Source: Vanessa cardui (taxonomy: Eukaryota > Arthropoda > Insecta > Lepidoptera > Nymphalidae). From it: 64,000 nt of DNA. Every line of letters starts with the position of its first letter. Position 1 is the stretch's first letter. Location: positions 7,381,538 through 7,445,537 of the forward strand of contig NC_061146.1 of assembly GCF_905220365.1 (NCBI RefSeq). The letters are read 5' to 3'. The position numbers and the translations under genes are program-made. The notes under the pieces are model-generated. The model had not been told where the DNA came from and searched no databases. It saw nothing but the letters and a program-made list of their open reading frames with translations. Shown here piece after piece: positions 10,545 to 21,644 of the stretch.

Positions 10545-11548
10545 TACAGGTTGTGTATGTCGGCAGAAGTCATGTTACATATAATTTCATGTGAGACTTC
10601 GGCTAGTATGTGGCGGAAATTACTAAGTGTGTTTGAACAAAAGTCTGAAACAAGCATTTACATCATTCAACAGCGTTTCTTTCAATTCAAGTATGATGAA
10701 ATTCGGATATCTCTGTATACAGGAAATGCAAAACCATCTGAAACAGCTCGGCGAAGAAATATCCGACAAGTTTGTTATAACGAAAATTTTGATATCTCTG
10801 CCGGAAAATTATAAGCAATTTGTTTCGGCATGGGAATCGACTCCGGATGATAAGCAAACCTTTGATAATCTAGTAGCTAGAATATTAATAGAAGAAGAGA
10901 GAATTAAAGAGAAAGGCGGGAGTTCGTCGCAATCATCGGCGTTTGTGGCTAAAAAAACAAACAGAAAAACTATCAAGTGCTTTAAGTGTAACAAACTAGG
11001 ACATTATATGAGTGAGTGTCGATTTAATAAGCCGGATGATTTTCGAAACCACAAGGATCATCATGTGGAAGTTCGGTGTTATTATTGTAATAAACCAAGA
11101 CATTCAAAAAGTGAGTGTCGCTATACAAAGGAAAAAAACATAGAAAGGACAGAAGGTAAATCGGTAATTGTGGGTAACGGAACGCAAATTAGTGTCAAGG
11201 GCTGCGGACAGGTGGCAGTACAAGTGTGGAACAGGGAATTAATGGATCGACACTACCATAGACAATGTACTACATGTTCCCGAACTGTCAACTAATTTGT
11301 TCTCTGTGAACCGTGCAACAAGTATGTTATTGTGACAAGGTAAAATAGGTGAAGGAGGTGTTGAAAAACAGTAATGTAAACATTACTCTATTGACCGACT
11401 CGGCAACATGCGAGAGTTGCACGAAGGGAAAAATTCACCGACTGCCTTATCCTAAAAGTGAAATTGTTAACTCTAAGACCTGTGAAATAATTCATGCAGA
11501 CACATGTGGACCGATGGAGGAGAGTTCTGTGAGAGGTTTTCGTGTCAC
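10545..11548 (+). pseudogene. gag-pol: Ty1/copia gag to pre-integrase fragment
   Basis: A copia gag (UBN2-type) reads ISCETSASMWRKLLSVFEQK, then after a frameshift near 10710 LKQLGEEISDKFVITKILIS and DDKQTFDNLVARILIEEERI. Two CCHC knuckles follow: CFKCNKLGHYMSEC (about 10980) and CYYCNKPRHSKSEC (about 11080). A short protease-region trace (NVLYVPELSTNLFSVNRA, another frame) leads to a pre-integrase motif CESCTKGKIHRLPYP and HADTCGPMEE at the integrase start. The catalytic DSG of the protease and all later domains are missing. Coding breaks off at about 11548 and continues in frame into unrelated pogo sequence. Confidence 0.8.
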
Positions 11549-12540
11549 AAGGCTATATCCTGTTGATAGAAGTGTTTTTAAAGATCATGATTTTATTGAA
11601 TTGGATAGTAACGAAGAAAATATCACTGATCACTATCAGAAATTTTCGCCAGAAAAAAGATGCAACTTTACAGCAACAGCTTTAGATTACGCCAACAAGA
11701 ACAATGTCGTACTTTTATCCTTGGCCCCACACATAACTCATAAAAAGCAGCCCATGGATGTAGCTACGTCTACGGCCCACTGAAAACTTACTTTGAAAGG
11801 GAGGTAAATTTCTTCCAAGAATCGCACCCAGGACGCATTATAAATCAATACGAAGTAACCAGACTGTTATCACCACCTTTTCTGAAAAGTGCAGTAGCTC
11901 AAAATACCGTTCATAGATTTGAAAGACCTGGTATTTGGCCAGTGAATAAATATGCTTTTGGTGACGTAGATTACGAACCAGCCGCTGTGATTGCAGGCAC
12001 GTCTAATATGAGTATTGGCACAGAAAGTATAAACTCAATAGAAACGATCGATATTCCCAGACCTCTTGCAGACACTTCTTCAACTCCATCGCCTTCACTT
12101 CTACAAGAACTGATTCCATCAAATTCAGTAGATCCTTTATCAGAAATATTTCCATCTCGAAATAGAGCTCCCTCTTGTGAGTTTCAAGACTTTGTTGCGT
12201 CCATTGTTAACACGTCTGAAAAGATTCGTAGCGACGGGTGTACACCTGAACCAGAACCTGGATGTTCGCAAATTGTCTCCGTTTTTGGGCATGCATGATG
12301 TGGATATAGCTACTCAGAAAGGTGACACAGTGATGCCGGAAACTGAAGTAAATATTCGACTAAATACTAGCCGTGACAACTCACCTGATCCGAAACCGGA
12401 ATACTCGGCCTCCCACTGCAGTCCCTTGATGTTAAGACCTATTTCCAAATCCTGCCAAACCAATGACCACGCGTAAACGGAAATTACAAAAATCAGAAAT
12501 ATGACAAAAATAAAGTTAAGAATATTACTAAAAGACTGAA
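11549..12540 (+). pseudogene. Pogo/jerky-type DDE transposase, rearranged C-terminal half
   Basis: Sequence from 11549 reads LYPVDRSVFKDHDFIE, typical of the region just after the catalytic core. From about 11660 it reads ALDYANKNNVVLLSLAPHIT and KKQPMDVA, which normally precede it and carry the third catalytic Asp. Another frame continues RIINQYEVTRLLSPPFLKSA and GIWPVNKYAFGDVDYEPAA, followed by a Ser/Pro-rich tail to about 12476. The order therefore implies two joined pieces or a duplication. The first two catalytic Asp residues are absent and several frames are used. Confidence 0.65.
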
Positions 12541-12559
12541 TGATAAGTCAAAAAATGTT

Positions 12560-13370
12560 GTTAAGAAGATTAATACTTAGAATCTCTTTTGATTGTATCA
12601 GTCATGATTCAAAGATTGGAAAGGTGATCGAAATCTTTCACAGGAATGGTTTTATAAAAAGATATCTAGTGGTGACAAAAATTTCCGATCATAGATGGAT
12701 TCTCCGATATCAAATAATCTGTATTGTTTTTGCTGCCGTTTATTTGCTGTCAGTAACATATAAAGAACATTTACAAATGGATTTCAGAAATGGTGGAAAC
12801 TAAATCCATGTATTACCATACCCATAAAACTTCATGTGAACATTAAGAAAATTTCGATAAGTGGAACACTTTGGAAATGAGATTAAAATCTCACACCACA
12901 ATAGATGACACAACCCTGCAATTATTGAATACGGAAAAACAGAAGTGGAAAAATCTATTATCTAGATTATCTCATATAACTTTGTTATCGGCGAAACAAG
13001 ACCTAGTATTTCCTGGGCATGATGAAACCCAAGGGTCTTCCAATAAAGGTAATTTCTTAGAGCTAGTTAAACTGCTTTTAAAGTATGATGCTGTACTTAA
13101 AGAATATATTCGGAGAAGGAAAAATCACCTAAAGTAACATATTTATCACCCGAAATACAAAATGTATTCATTAATGTTATAGCTAATCACGTAATCACGA
13201 AATGAAATTGTCGAAGTATTTCGGAATCGTGTTTGATAGCACACCTGACGTTTCACATGTCGATCAAATGTCTGAAGTAATTCGTTATGTAAAAATTAAT
13301 AATGGAAAAGTTACACACACAAAAAGCTACACAAGTGTATGTTGTATTTTAGTTGGTCTTAACGAAAGTT
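12560..13370 (+). pseudogene. hAT-type (DUF4371/ZMYM1-like) transposase fragment
   Basis: In several frames there are recognisable pieces: a zinc-finger-side NGFQKWWKLNPCIT, then EMRLKSHTTIDDTTLQLLNT, KGNFLELVKLLLKYDAVLKE, a stretch with YLSPEIQN, and finally KLSKYFGIVFDSTPDVSHVD with SEVIRYVKINNGKV. The last is the start of the RNase H-like core (DSTPD, first catalytic Asp). The copy ends near 13370 before the rest of the core. It carries multiple frameshifts. Confidence 0.65.
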
Positions 13371-13419
13371 AAAAGCTGCCAGTAAGTTATTTTTTGTAAA
13401 TACTGTATATATTTATGTA

Positions 13420-13878
13420 CAAACGGAGGGCCCGTTATGAGCATAGAAGGAGTGGTGGTCCACCATAGGCACGTGGTGGACCGCTTTAGGTATGGAGATA
13501 CACCGGTGGTCGGCGGCGGAGCCTGTCATCTTATCCGCCGCCGCCAGGGCGTCAGCATTCTTGGCGCCCAGCCTCCAGTGGTGGACTCGGGGGAATCCGT
13601 CACGTTTACGGGACGGAGGCAACGGAGGAAGGCGCGCCCTTGGGCGTGCGTTCGCCGCGGGGGGGGGGGGCCGCGGAAGTATGCTTTAGCGTTCCCGTAG
13701 CCCCTCTATTACGCGGTACGGTGGAAACCCGAGGAGGTTTTAATGGGTAGGACAGAGCCTTTTGCCCTGGCACGGGGCCCTTATGGCCCCGGTCGAGTCC
13801 CACATACCCGCCCCGGTCCCCCGGCCGGGCGGGAGGCGTAAATGCCTTTCCACCACGTAAAACAAAAAAAAAAGGACC
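13420..13878 (+). mobile_element. R1-clade LINE copy A: 3' UTR only
   Basis: The segment shares CTCCAGTGG.GGACTCGGGG and following bases with the 3' UTR of copy D (near 48511) and so is a strongly 5'-truncated copy. It is GC-rich, non-coding, contains a run of ten G near 13661, and ends in an A-rich tail at 13859-13872. The predicted 5' leader of copy B follows with no spacer, so copies A and B lie head to tail. Confidence 0.65.
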
Positions 13879-13886
13879 AGCTCCTG

Positions 13887-13971
13887 GTGGTGCATGTCAG
13901 TCACCTCCTCGTGGCGCACCCTGGGCAACGGTGTCGACGATCTTTTGTCGTCGGCAACGGCTAAGACTGAC
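13887..13971 (+). ncRNA. HDV-like self-cleaving ribozyme, LINE copy B
   Basis: In order: P1 5' strand GTGGTGC (13887-13893), P2 strand GTCAGTC, P3 with L3 TCCTCGT, P1 3' strand GCACCCT, linker GGGCAAC, P4 stem TGTCGACGA/TCGTCGGCA, J4/2 with GGCTAA, and P2 3' strand GACTGAC (13965-13971). This is the nested double-pseudoknot layout of HDV-like ribozymes, which free the 5' end of several LINE families. Copy B has one mismatch in P1 and one in P3, so activity may be reduced. P4 differs on both strands from copies C and F yet stays paired. Confidence 0.8.
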
Positions 13972-14323
13972 GCGGAGGGCATGCCACGGGTCGCTCCCGG
14001 TATTTCTCTGTTTTCAGAGTGGACTGTGTGCGCGGCCTCGTGGCAAAGAAGGAGTTGTACATATTTTATAAATATACTTCACGTAGGATATAAATATTAT
14101 GTTTCTTTATTTAAGTTTAAGGTGTCTGTAAATATTTTGTTTTTATATATTTACTTTTTAAGGAGTTTTTACATTTTGTAAATTTTGTTTTGTTTAGAGA
14201 AAGAAAACCTCATCAAAAATCACCCCGAATCCCAAGTGGCGACGCAGCGCGATGGGATGCATGGCCGGAGGGTATTCCGGTCATGACTGCGTCTCGCCGG
14301 CAGCCCCGGCAAACCCTAAGAAA

Positions 14324-16389
14324 AATCAGTGGAACTAAAAGTAATTATTCTCCAGGAGGGTGTCACTCCCTCTCAGACCCGCTTCACGGGTCGGACCGTC
14401 CCAAATCGAAATCTGGAGGGGACAAAGTCGCACCAGAACCTTTTAACGACGACCACACTGCAACCACAATGGACACCGAAACAGAGAGAGAAGGAGTAGT
14501 TTTAAGTAGAATAAGTAGTCGTAGTAATAGTGTAAATAAAACTGTACATTAAGAAGACCCTGGCCAACTTAAAGGCCTCGTAGTCCGACTGGAGCGGCTC
14601 TCAGAGTCAGACTCGTCGGTTTGCAGCATTGAGACGGACAAAAGAAGGAGGAAGGGAGAGAAGCGGTCCCACGCAATGGACAGCCCCTCGGGATAGCGAC
14701 GCGACAACTCAGCGCAGCGACTCGGAGTCAACCATCAGTAGATGGCTCAAGCCAGCCAACAAATGGGGGCGCGGGCGTCCAGCTTCCCATGGACTTTACG
14801 TTGGGCTCGGTAGGTCGATGGAGGAGCTCAACTCTTAAAAAAAGATCGGACCAGCGGTTCGAGATGGAGGACTCACTGGCCGCTTACAATGAAGCGGCCA
14901 GGGTGGCCATGGAAGAGAGGGCAGCCCGTATTAGAAAGCGTAACGTCGGCCGCATTGGACGCAGCTGTCCAGGAGGCGTGCGACGTGGTGATGCAGGTTG
15001 CCAATAAATCTGGCAACCTGAAGGGCACGTTTGTTAGGGCACTAAAGGCGGCCGCGAATTCAATCAAAGGCGCGGTAGCCGACCTCAGGGCCCTAATCAT
15101 GACGGAGGACGTGGCGCGTCTCGAAGCGGCGAATGCGCAGCTCTCAGGCCAGTTGGCAGAGCTGCGCCGGGAAGTGGCTGAGATGTGAAAAACACCGGTG
15201 ACAACAGATCGGTCCAATTTTAAAGAAATCATGGAGGAGGCGCTACGCTCCAACCGGGAGCAATTCGGCAACATGCTGAATGCACGGATGGAGGGCATCG
15301 AGAGCCGCCTCCTCCCGGAGCCTCGACTTCGACCTCCGTTGGCCGCAGATCGCAACGGGGCGCGGACTGCAGTCGCTCCTGAAAGAGTGACAACACCATC
15401 GCAGTCGCCCGACGCTCCAGTCACGGATAGTGCTAGGAGCAAAACGGGGAAAAAGAAGGGGGAAAAGAAGCAGAAGAGGAAACCCAGCATGGCTGCACAA
15501 GAAGCAGCAGCAGCTGCAGCCAACAGAACTGCCCCACCACCACCATCGAAGCCGGGCAGTTCCGGCACGTCATAGGCGGCCGTTGTTCGGAAACAGCCGA
15601 ACAAGCCGCCCAAAAACCAAAAACCTATGAAGGAGAAGAAGAAGGCCCCTAGACGAAGGAAGCTTCGCCCTCCTCGCACCGCGGTGATCACCATCCTGTG
15701 CGCTTCAGGACAGCGGCCACGGGGGCAAGGATTCTGGAGGTCCCACCGGGCACGCGCGATGCAGAGAAGGCGGCGGATGCCCTGGCGGACAGGCTCCGTG
15801 AGGTCCTGAGCCCGGACGAAGTCCAGATCCATCGACCAACTAAATATGTCGAGTTGAGAGTCAAGGATCTGGACGACTCCGTGACGGAGGAGGTGGTCGC
15901 TGCGGTTGCCGGAGAGGGGGACTGTGCCGCTGGGGCAATCAGGCCGGGCGCCATCATCTGGGGCCCACGCGGCTGTGGTTCCCTCTGGCTGAGCTGTCCT
16001 GTATCAGCCGCCAAGAAAATTGTGGAAGTCGGCCGCATCAGGGTGGGATGGGTCTCGGCGCGGGTTACGTTGCTCGAGCCGAAACCGCTCCGTTGCTTCA
16101 GGTGCCTGGAGGGGGGCCACATGGGGGCAAATGTGACAGTGGAGTCGACCGCAGCCGTCTGTGCTTCCGCTGCGGCCTTCCCGACCACAGAGCGCGTGAC
16201 TGCACCGCCGCTGAGGCAAAGTGTGCCATATGCTCAGCGGCTGGCAAGCCAGCGGCGCATGCCGTTGGCAGCAAAGGGTGCCCGGGCAGTAGAGCTCGCC
16301 CTGCGCCAAGGAAAGGAGGAGCGATGGCGAAAGGTCCTGTTGCCGCGTCCCAACGGCCCGCGCAGGAGCCCATGGAGACAGCATCGTAA
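14324..16389 (+). pseudogene. R1-clade ORF1 (gag-like, CCHC), copy B
   Basis: The start codon used in copies C and D is ATC here (at about 14324). The frame then has a stop at 14550-14552, frame changes near 14690, a TGA at 15186, a stop near 15573 and a deletion near 15695 relative to copy D. Recognisable parts are the Ser-rich N-terminus (LVVRLERLSESDSSV), a coiled region (LEAANAQLSGQLAELRREV), the core TAATGARILEVPPGT and three zinc knuckles (CFRCLEGGHMG.., CFRCGLPDHRARDC, CAICSAAGKPAAH). The protein binds the RNA in related elements. It overlaps ORF2 as TAATG at 16387-16391. Confidence 0.8.
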
Positions 16390-17243
16390 TGGCCCTACGC
16401 TGTCTCCAGGCCAACATCAACCACTCTGCCAGAGCTCAGGACCTTCTAGTCCAGAGCATGGCTGAGTGGCAAATCGACGTAGTGGTGGTATCGGAGCCCT
16501 ACGTCGTTCATTTACGGGACGACTGGGTCTCCGACCATGATGGTGTGGTGGCCGTCGTCGCTCCTGCCGTCCCCTGCTATCGAAGGGGTAGCCAGGGGCA
16601 GAGGGTTCGTGGTCGCTGTGGTCGGGGGTACGGCAATCGTCGGCGTTTACGCCTCGCCCAATCGGAGTCTCGCGGAGTTTGAACAGCTACTCGTGGAGGT
16701 CGGGGGGGGGGGGGACTCTGGTGGGGCAAGTATCGCCTAACCCGGTGCTAGTTGCGGGGGACTTCAATGCCAAATCAACGGCTTGGGGTTCCCCTGCAAC
16801 AGACGCCAGAGGCGAGGCACTGGAGGAGTGGGCAGTATCGCTGGGTCTCGTGGTGATTAACAGCAAGTCGGAGAGCACGTGCGTGCGGCAGCAGGGCGAG
16901 TCGATCGTGGACGTAACGTTCGCGTCCGTCGCCCTAGCCTGCCGTGTTCGAGAGTGGAGGGTGGAGACGGCCGTGTAGACTCTATCGGATCATCGTTACA
17001 TCCGATTCGATGTCTCCGCGGTCCCAGTCGCCCGGCCCGCTGTTGAGCGGCCAGAAGGTCCGCGGTGGAGCCTGGGCCGTCTCGATAGCCAGTTGGCAAA
17101 AGAGGCGGCCATCGTGGAGGCCTGGTGCGCCGGTTCCGATCCGGTGGCCGAGGTCGACCGAGAGGCTGACCAGTTCGGCGCAGCCTAGTCTTAAGTGCGC
17201 TCTTTCCGGAGCGCGGCGAGTTCGTCCCGCCGTCGATGGCGCC
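16389..17243 (+). pseudogene. R1-clade ORF2 endonuclease part, copy B
   Basis: The frame begins MALRCLQANINHSARAQDLL, with the catalytic Asn motif of the APE endonuclease, then SEPYVV (catalytic Glu), AGDFNAKSTAWG and LSDHRYIRFDV. Frameshifts occur near 16580 and in a run of G at 16702, and a stop replaces a Glu codon just before LSDH at about 16976. After the endonuclease comes a deletion and then the truncation point. No reverse transcriptase motif remains. Confidence 0.8.
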
Positions 17244-18215
17244 ACGTTCGCATTTTAGCGAAATGCGATGACAACGTTTCAGAAGCATGTCGTCAATATG
17301 CGATTAAATTTCCAAATGTGCCTACTCCAAGCTGCGTGACAATGCTAGCTGCCACGCAGCGATTACGCGATTACGGCCAATTCCGTTCTCCTTTAAGAGA
17401 TAGTGGTCGTCCGCCAAGGCGCACAGTCCGAGAGGAAGAAGACATCCTGGAGTTTTTCGAAGCCAATCCAGCAGCGAGCACCAACGATGCAGCCCGGCGG
17501 TTTTATGTATCGCAATACTTCGCATGGAGTGTTGTACACAATGAAGGGAAATATCCTTTTCACCTTCTTCGCGTCCAAGAATTAAACGAACCCGATAAAC
17601 CCGCGCGAGTTGCTTTTTGTAACTGGGTGCTAAACGAGAGGCCAACTATTTTATGGACTGACGAAGCAACATTTGGCAGAGTCGGTTTGTTCAATTCTCG
17701 CAATGAGCATTTGTGATGCCATGAAAATCCACACGAAACTAGACCTCATCATTTTCAACACCGATTTAGCGTCAATGTGTGGGCAGGAATTGTAAATTCC
17801 ACTTTACTAGGCGCTTGTTTTTGGAGCGACTCATTGGAGAAACATACCTGCGTTTTCTCACTGAAACACTACCCGATTTAGACGAAGATATACCCCTCGC
17901 TGATTTACGTGTTATGTATTATCAACATGACGGAGCGCCAGCGCATAATGCTCGCGAAGTCCGGAATTTTTTAAACAACAATTTTCCTGGTCGATGGATT
18001 GGGCGCGGCGGACCTCGTGCCTCACCCGCTTGGTCGCCGGATATCACGCCATTAGATTTTTATTTATGGGGACACGTCAAAACATTGGTGTGAAGTGGAC
18101 GTGAAATCTCAAGCCGTGAAATGTTAGTGGAGAAAATCACTTGGGCTTTCGACCAGATTAAGCCAAACTCACAAGTACTATCGAGAGTGAATGAACAATT
18201 AAATTTTTAGGTGTG
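17244..18215 (+). pseudogene. Tc1/mariner-like transposase, DD41D type
   Basis: An N-terminal helix-turn-helix region (DUF4817-like: CDDNVSEACRQYAIKFPN, QRLRDYGQF, EDILEFFEANPAASTNDAAR) leads to ILWTDEATFGRVG (first Asp), HFQHRFSVNVWAGIV, YYQHDGAPAHNAREV (second Asp) and SPDITPLDFYLWGHV. Forty-one residues separate the second Asp from the Asp of PLDF, the DD41D spacing. A TGA replaces Trp at 17714, there is a frameshift near 17820 and a stop after the third motif at 18091, so it is dead. The 5' part abuts the broken LINE copy B; no TIR was found. Confidence 0.75.
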
Positions 18216-18489
18216 GATTATGTGTAGGTTGTGAAGGTGATTACATAGAACAATATGTGCGGGACACACACAGACATCCCCGGGATTTAACCCTTAGAGG
18301 TACCATGTAATAAAATTTAAATTAAATTAAACATCATTGTATGGGTTCACCCATACATTAACATAATTTCATTGTATGTTTCACATTCTTAAGCAAATAT
18401 AAATGTAAGCATTGTTATAATTGAGTCCATATCAATAAAGCGTTCAAACAGACAAGTCGTTCTCATTACCTAAACGCGATACTCACAAA
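18216..18489. other. AT-rich gap after the DD41D gene
   Basis: It is non-coding and probably contains the 3' UTR of the transposon. TGTATGGG/CCCATACA form a short inverted repeat at 18338-18357. Nothing else is recognised. Confidence 0.4.
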
Positions 18490-18925
18490 CTAGCTGGTCT
18501 CCATAAAACTATCAATTCTAAATGGTGTGTGGTTCAGTTTCATGCTTTGCCTTAAAACAGGAAAAGTGATAGCACCTCGTGGGTACAAAAATGTGTACCA
18601 AATAGTAAGAGGTAAAGAAAAAAAGGCAAACACTGTTTTAGTGTTTTTTCTACTTTGGGTGATATTTTACCCCCATGCGTAGTTTTTCCGTACATCCGAC
18701 CACCCAAAGATGAAGCATGCCAGACAGTTGGTTCCTTGGTAAATCTGACACAGGTTGGATGAAAGTGGATATAATCTATGATTATATAGCTAAATACCTA
18801 ACTAAATGGATAGAAGACAATGAAGTGAAGACACCCGTGCTTTTTTTCGTCGATGGTCACAAAACTCACATGGCAATAAAACTGTGGGACCTACATTACC
18901 TACCACACGCAGCGTCCATACAAAA
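18490..18925 (+). pseudogene. Pogo/jerky-type transposase, central fragment
   Basis: Frames around 18560-18720 read KVIAPRGYKNVYQIVRGKE and ILPP.VVFPYIRPP, then an open frame from 18717 reads PDSWFLGKSDTGWM, YIAKYLTKWIED and VLFFVDGHKTHMAIKLWD. The last has the second catalytic Asp (VDGH). The part with the third Asp is lost; sequence after about 18925 is unrelated. It is a short relic of a different pogo lineage from the one at 20249-25721. Confidence 0.65.
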
Positions 18926-19255
18926 CATTAAGCATGTAACTGTCGCGAGCCGAAGGCGCGCGTTTGACACAGACAGGCGCGTATTTATATAGTGTCCCCC
19001 GTGGCGACGGTGCGCCCCTCACCTCTCGTACAATTCGTAAGAAATAATTATCATTCTTACATACTCACTCGCTATTAGTAGAAAATCCAATGTTTTGATT
19101 TGTAAATAATTTTCTTAAAGAATTTTATTCTTATATATTATTTATCTTATATATTTTCTTAAATAATTTTATACTTGTTATAGCCCTACTGATTGGTAAA
19201 CCGGTAATTAAATTGTAACTCACATTATAATCCAATTTCATTGGTCATAATGTGA
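18926..19255. other. AT-rich gap, nothing recognised
   Basis: After a short GC-rich patch (18945-19025) the sequence is AT-rich with no open frame and no recognisable repeat. Confidence 0.45.
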
Positions 19256-19259
19256 AACT

Positions 19260-19687
19260 TTTTATTGGAGACAAATTTCTGTAAATATTGTTCTTGTCAT
19301 TTAATTCTCTCAGTTTTTGGAGTCTGTATTTTTATAGGCCTTTTAAGCTTCATCGATGCTATGAGTAGTCTATGTTGGCTTGTAAGCGGTTCACCTGGTA
19401 TTACTTTACAATCTTTGAATTGCTTTATGTTCGACTTGTCGGCAAGAATATAATCAATTTGTGTTTTGTTGTTTCCGCTTTTATAGGTTATAAGATGCTC
19501 ATCCTTTTTTTTGGAAAAACGTATGTACTACTGCTAAATTTAGTAAGATGGCAAATTCTAAAATTGTGATTCCTTCATTATTTTGTTTCCCATACCCAAA
19601 GCCACCATGATGTCCTCAAAAGCCGCTCCTGTCTAAACCCACATGTCTATTAAGGTCTCCACAGATAAGTCTTTGTTCTTTTGTGGG
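19260..19687 (-). pseudogene. RTE-type LINE endonuclease fragment (craniofacial development protein 2-like)
   Basis: Read on the minus strand from 19687, the sequence gives ICGDLNRHVG, then GFEDIMVALGMGNK, ICHLTKF-like and KKDEHLITY-like blocks, NNKTQIDYILADKS and DCKVIPGEPLTSQH. These are the GD.N, YIL and late blocks of the APE domain of RTE-type elements, often annotated in insects as craniofacial development protein 2-like. Frames change at least once. Its upstream side is cut at the TA next to the pogo element that starts at 19690, suggesting the pogo landed in it, although its other half was not found beyond 26217. Confidence 0.6.
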
Positions 19688-20248
19688 TACCGTAAAATGG
19701 GGGGAATAGAATTCACGGGGCAATAGAAAAAAAAACCGAACTAAGTTTAGACGACTCTCCTACATACAGTCTCTTCAATATTATTTTAGTAGAAACTATA
19801 TTTTATTTTGGCAATACCGTTAGTTTTTTTTTTACCATAGACAAATGACTCAACTGTCATTTTGATACAGAAAATTACCGATAAAGTTGCCGTTTAAAAA
19901 CAGCCGAAATTTAGCTCCTCAAAACTTTAAGTTTTTAAAATTAATACTGCGTTTTTGAGAGTTTTGATTCTTAATGCTGAATGTAAGTACAATATTCTTA
20001 CTAGATTTCACTAAAGTTATTGTTTTTAAAGCAATTTAAATTCATAAAATTATAAAAATACTCTGTCAGGTAAATTTGGGTACAAAAAGGGGTCAATAGA
20101 AGTCTAGAAGGGGGGTAATAGATATAGTAAAGGGGTGAATAGACAGAAGTACGGGGTGAAAAGGATCACTTACGGGGTCAATAGATTTTGTTATGCTAGG
20201 GTTGCGTCTGCTGTGTAAATGATTTTATTTCGTATTGTAGGTTGCACC

Positions 20249-21636
20249 ATGCCGCGAAAATATCAGCCAGATCCCACAAAAAAACAGTACAAAAAGTACG
20301 ATAAAACCATCATATGCAAGGCAGTGGAGGAATTGGCATTACCAGGTGCCAAATTAAAATTGGTTGCCGAAAAATATAATATAAATATTTCCGTGCTGTA
20401 CCGTCACAGCAAAAGAGAGATGAAACCTCAAGGCGGTCAAACCGCTTTAACAGAAGCGGACGAAGAATAAATACCTGATTACCAATATAAATGCATGCTC
20501 AGAATGGGGGTATCCTCTGGATACAATGGATCTGCGATTTATTGTTAAAATGAATCTTGACAAATTAGGTATCAAGCATAAGCGGTTTAAGAATAATTTT
20601 CCTGGACCTGACTTGGTGGAAGGTTTTCTCAAAAGACACTCGGATAAAATTGCAAAACGCATTTGTCAAAATATAAAAAGAAGCAGGGCAGCAGTTTCAC
20701 CCGATACCATAAGAGAATACCATTCAGAGTTGTAAAAAAGTTTAGATGGCGTACCGCCTACCCACATCTTAAACTACGATGAAACGAATTTAAGCGATGA
20801 CCCAGGTCGAAAAAAAGTTTTGATGAAACGTGGCACCAAATACCCCGAGAGGGTAATGAATCACTCAAAAGCTTCCACATCTTTAATGATTGCCGGAACA
20901 GCTGCAGGGAAACTACTTCCTCCGTATGTTGTGTACAAAGCTCAGAATCGGTATGATTCATGGGTAAAGTACGGACCTAAAGTCGCGCGATATAACTCAT
21001 CTTCGTCTGGCTGGTTCGAAGGAAAGACCTTTGAAGACTGGATAACAACTATTGCTATTCCATATTTCGACAGGCTGCCAGGAAGAAAGGTTTTAATTGG
21101 TGACAATTTGTCATCTCATCTTTCTGCGCATTTGATTGCAAAATGTAAAGAAAAAAATATCGATTTTGTATTCCTGCCAGCAAACTCAACACATTTGACG
21201 CAGCCTCTGGACGTCGCTTTCTTCCGTCCTATGAAGCATGCGTGGAGGGAACTGCTACTAAAATGGAAAAAAAATGATGGGCGTTGTCTTGGAACTGTCC
21301 CCAAGGGATGTTTTCCAAGATTATTGAAATTGCTAATGGAAGAACTTTCACGCAATGCGGAAACCAATTTAAAGGTGGGGTTCAAAAAATGTGGTATTAA
21401 TCCTTTGAACGTCGATGAAATTTTGTCGAGATTGCCACAAAGTGGTCAAGAGGGTCAAGACCCTGAAGCTCACAGAGAGGTTATCAATGAATCTGTCTTA
21501 ACTTTTCTGAAAGAAATGCGATTCGGAAGCATGAATATTAGAGAACCAACAAAAAAACGAAAACTAAATGTTGTTGCCGGTCAAAGTGTCTCTGAAGAAG
21601 ATTTGGAGCATATCTCTAGTATTGATGCATCATCAT
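20249..21636 (+). pseudogene. Pogo-type transposase, 5' portion
   Basis: The ATG at 20249 starts a psq-type helix-turn-helix (AVEELALPGAKLKLVAEKYN, SVLYRHSKR). After a frameshift between 20470 and 20526 comes a CENP-B-type domain (FPGPDLVEGFLKRHSDKIAK). One in-frame TAA at 20733-20735 lies before the DDE core: LNYDETNLSDDPG (first Asp), FIRST-like LIGDNLSSHLS (second Asp) and STHLTQPLDVAFFRP (third Asp). All three acidic residues are therefore present. Only two small lesions disrupt this part, so the copy is fairly young. The frame runs into hAT sequence after the codon at 21642. Confidence 0.8.
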
Positions 21637-21644
21637 CATCAAGC
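21637..21644. repeat. 8-bp target duplication CATCAAGC (left)
   Basis: The identical eight bases recur at 24687-24694 on the other side of the hAT element. Eight-base duplications are the hallmark of hAT insertion. Confidence 0.9.

Larger units (their letters stand above)
13873..17243 (+). mobile_element. R1-clade LINE copy B, 3'-truncated
   Basis: The copy has the common leader GGACCAGCTCCT, the 5' ribozyme fold, the 5' UTR, ORF1 and the start of ORF2. It is cut at about 17243, where DD41D transposase sequence begins. Near 17186 ORF2 jumps from the region after the endonuclease to a downstream block (FPERGEFVPPSMAP in copy D numbering), so about 400 bases are deleted internally before the final break. 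It is the most damaged of the three long copies. Confidence 0.8.

Noticed and set aside
13657..13672. G-run as a functional G-quadruplex
   Set aside because: A single poly(G) tract in a GC-rich UTR; without repeats in other copies there is no support, and such runs are prone to sequencing error.
14873..15832. Long GC-rich minus-strand open frame opposite LINE copy B ORF1
   Set aside because: Composition is that of the antisense of a GC-rich, Ala/Arg-coding gene, and no domain is recognisable. The plus-strand frame matches LINE copies C and D.
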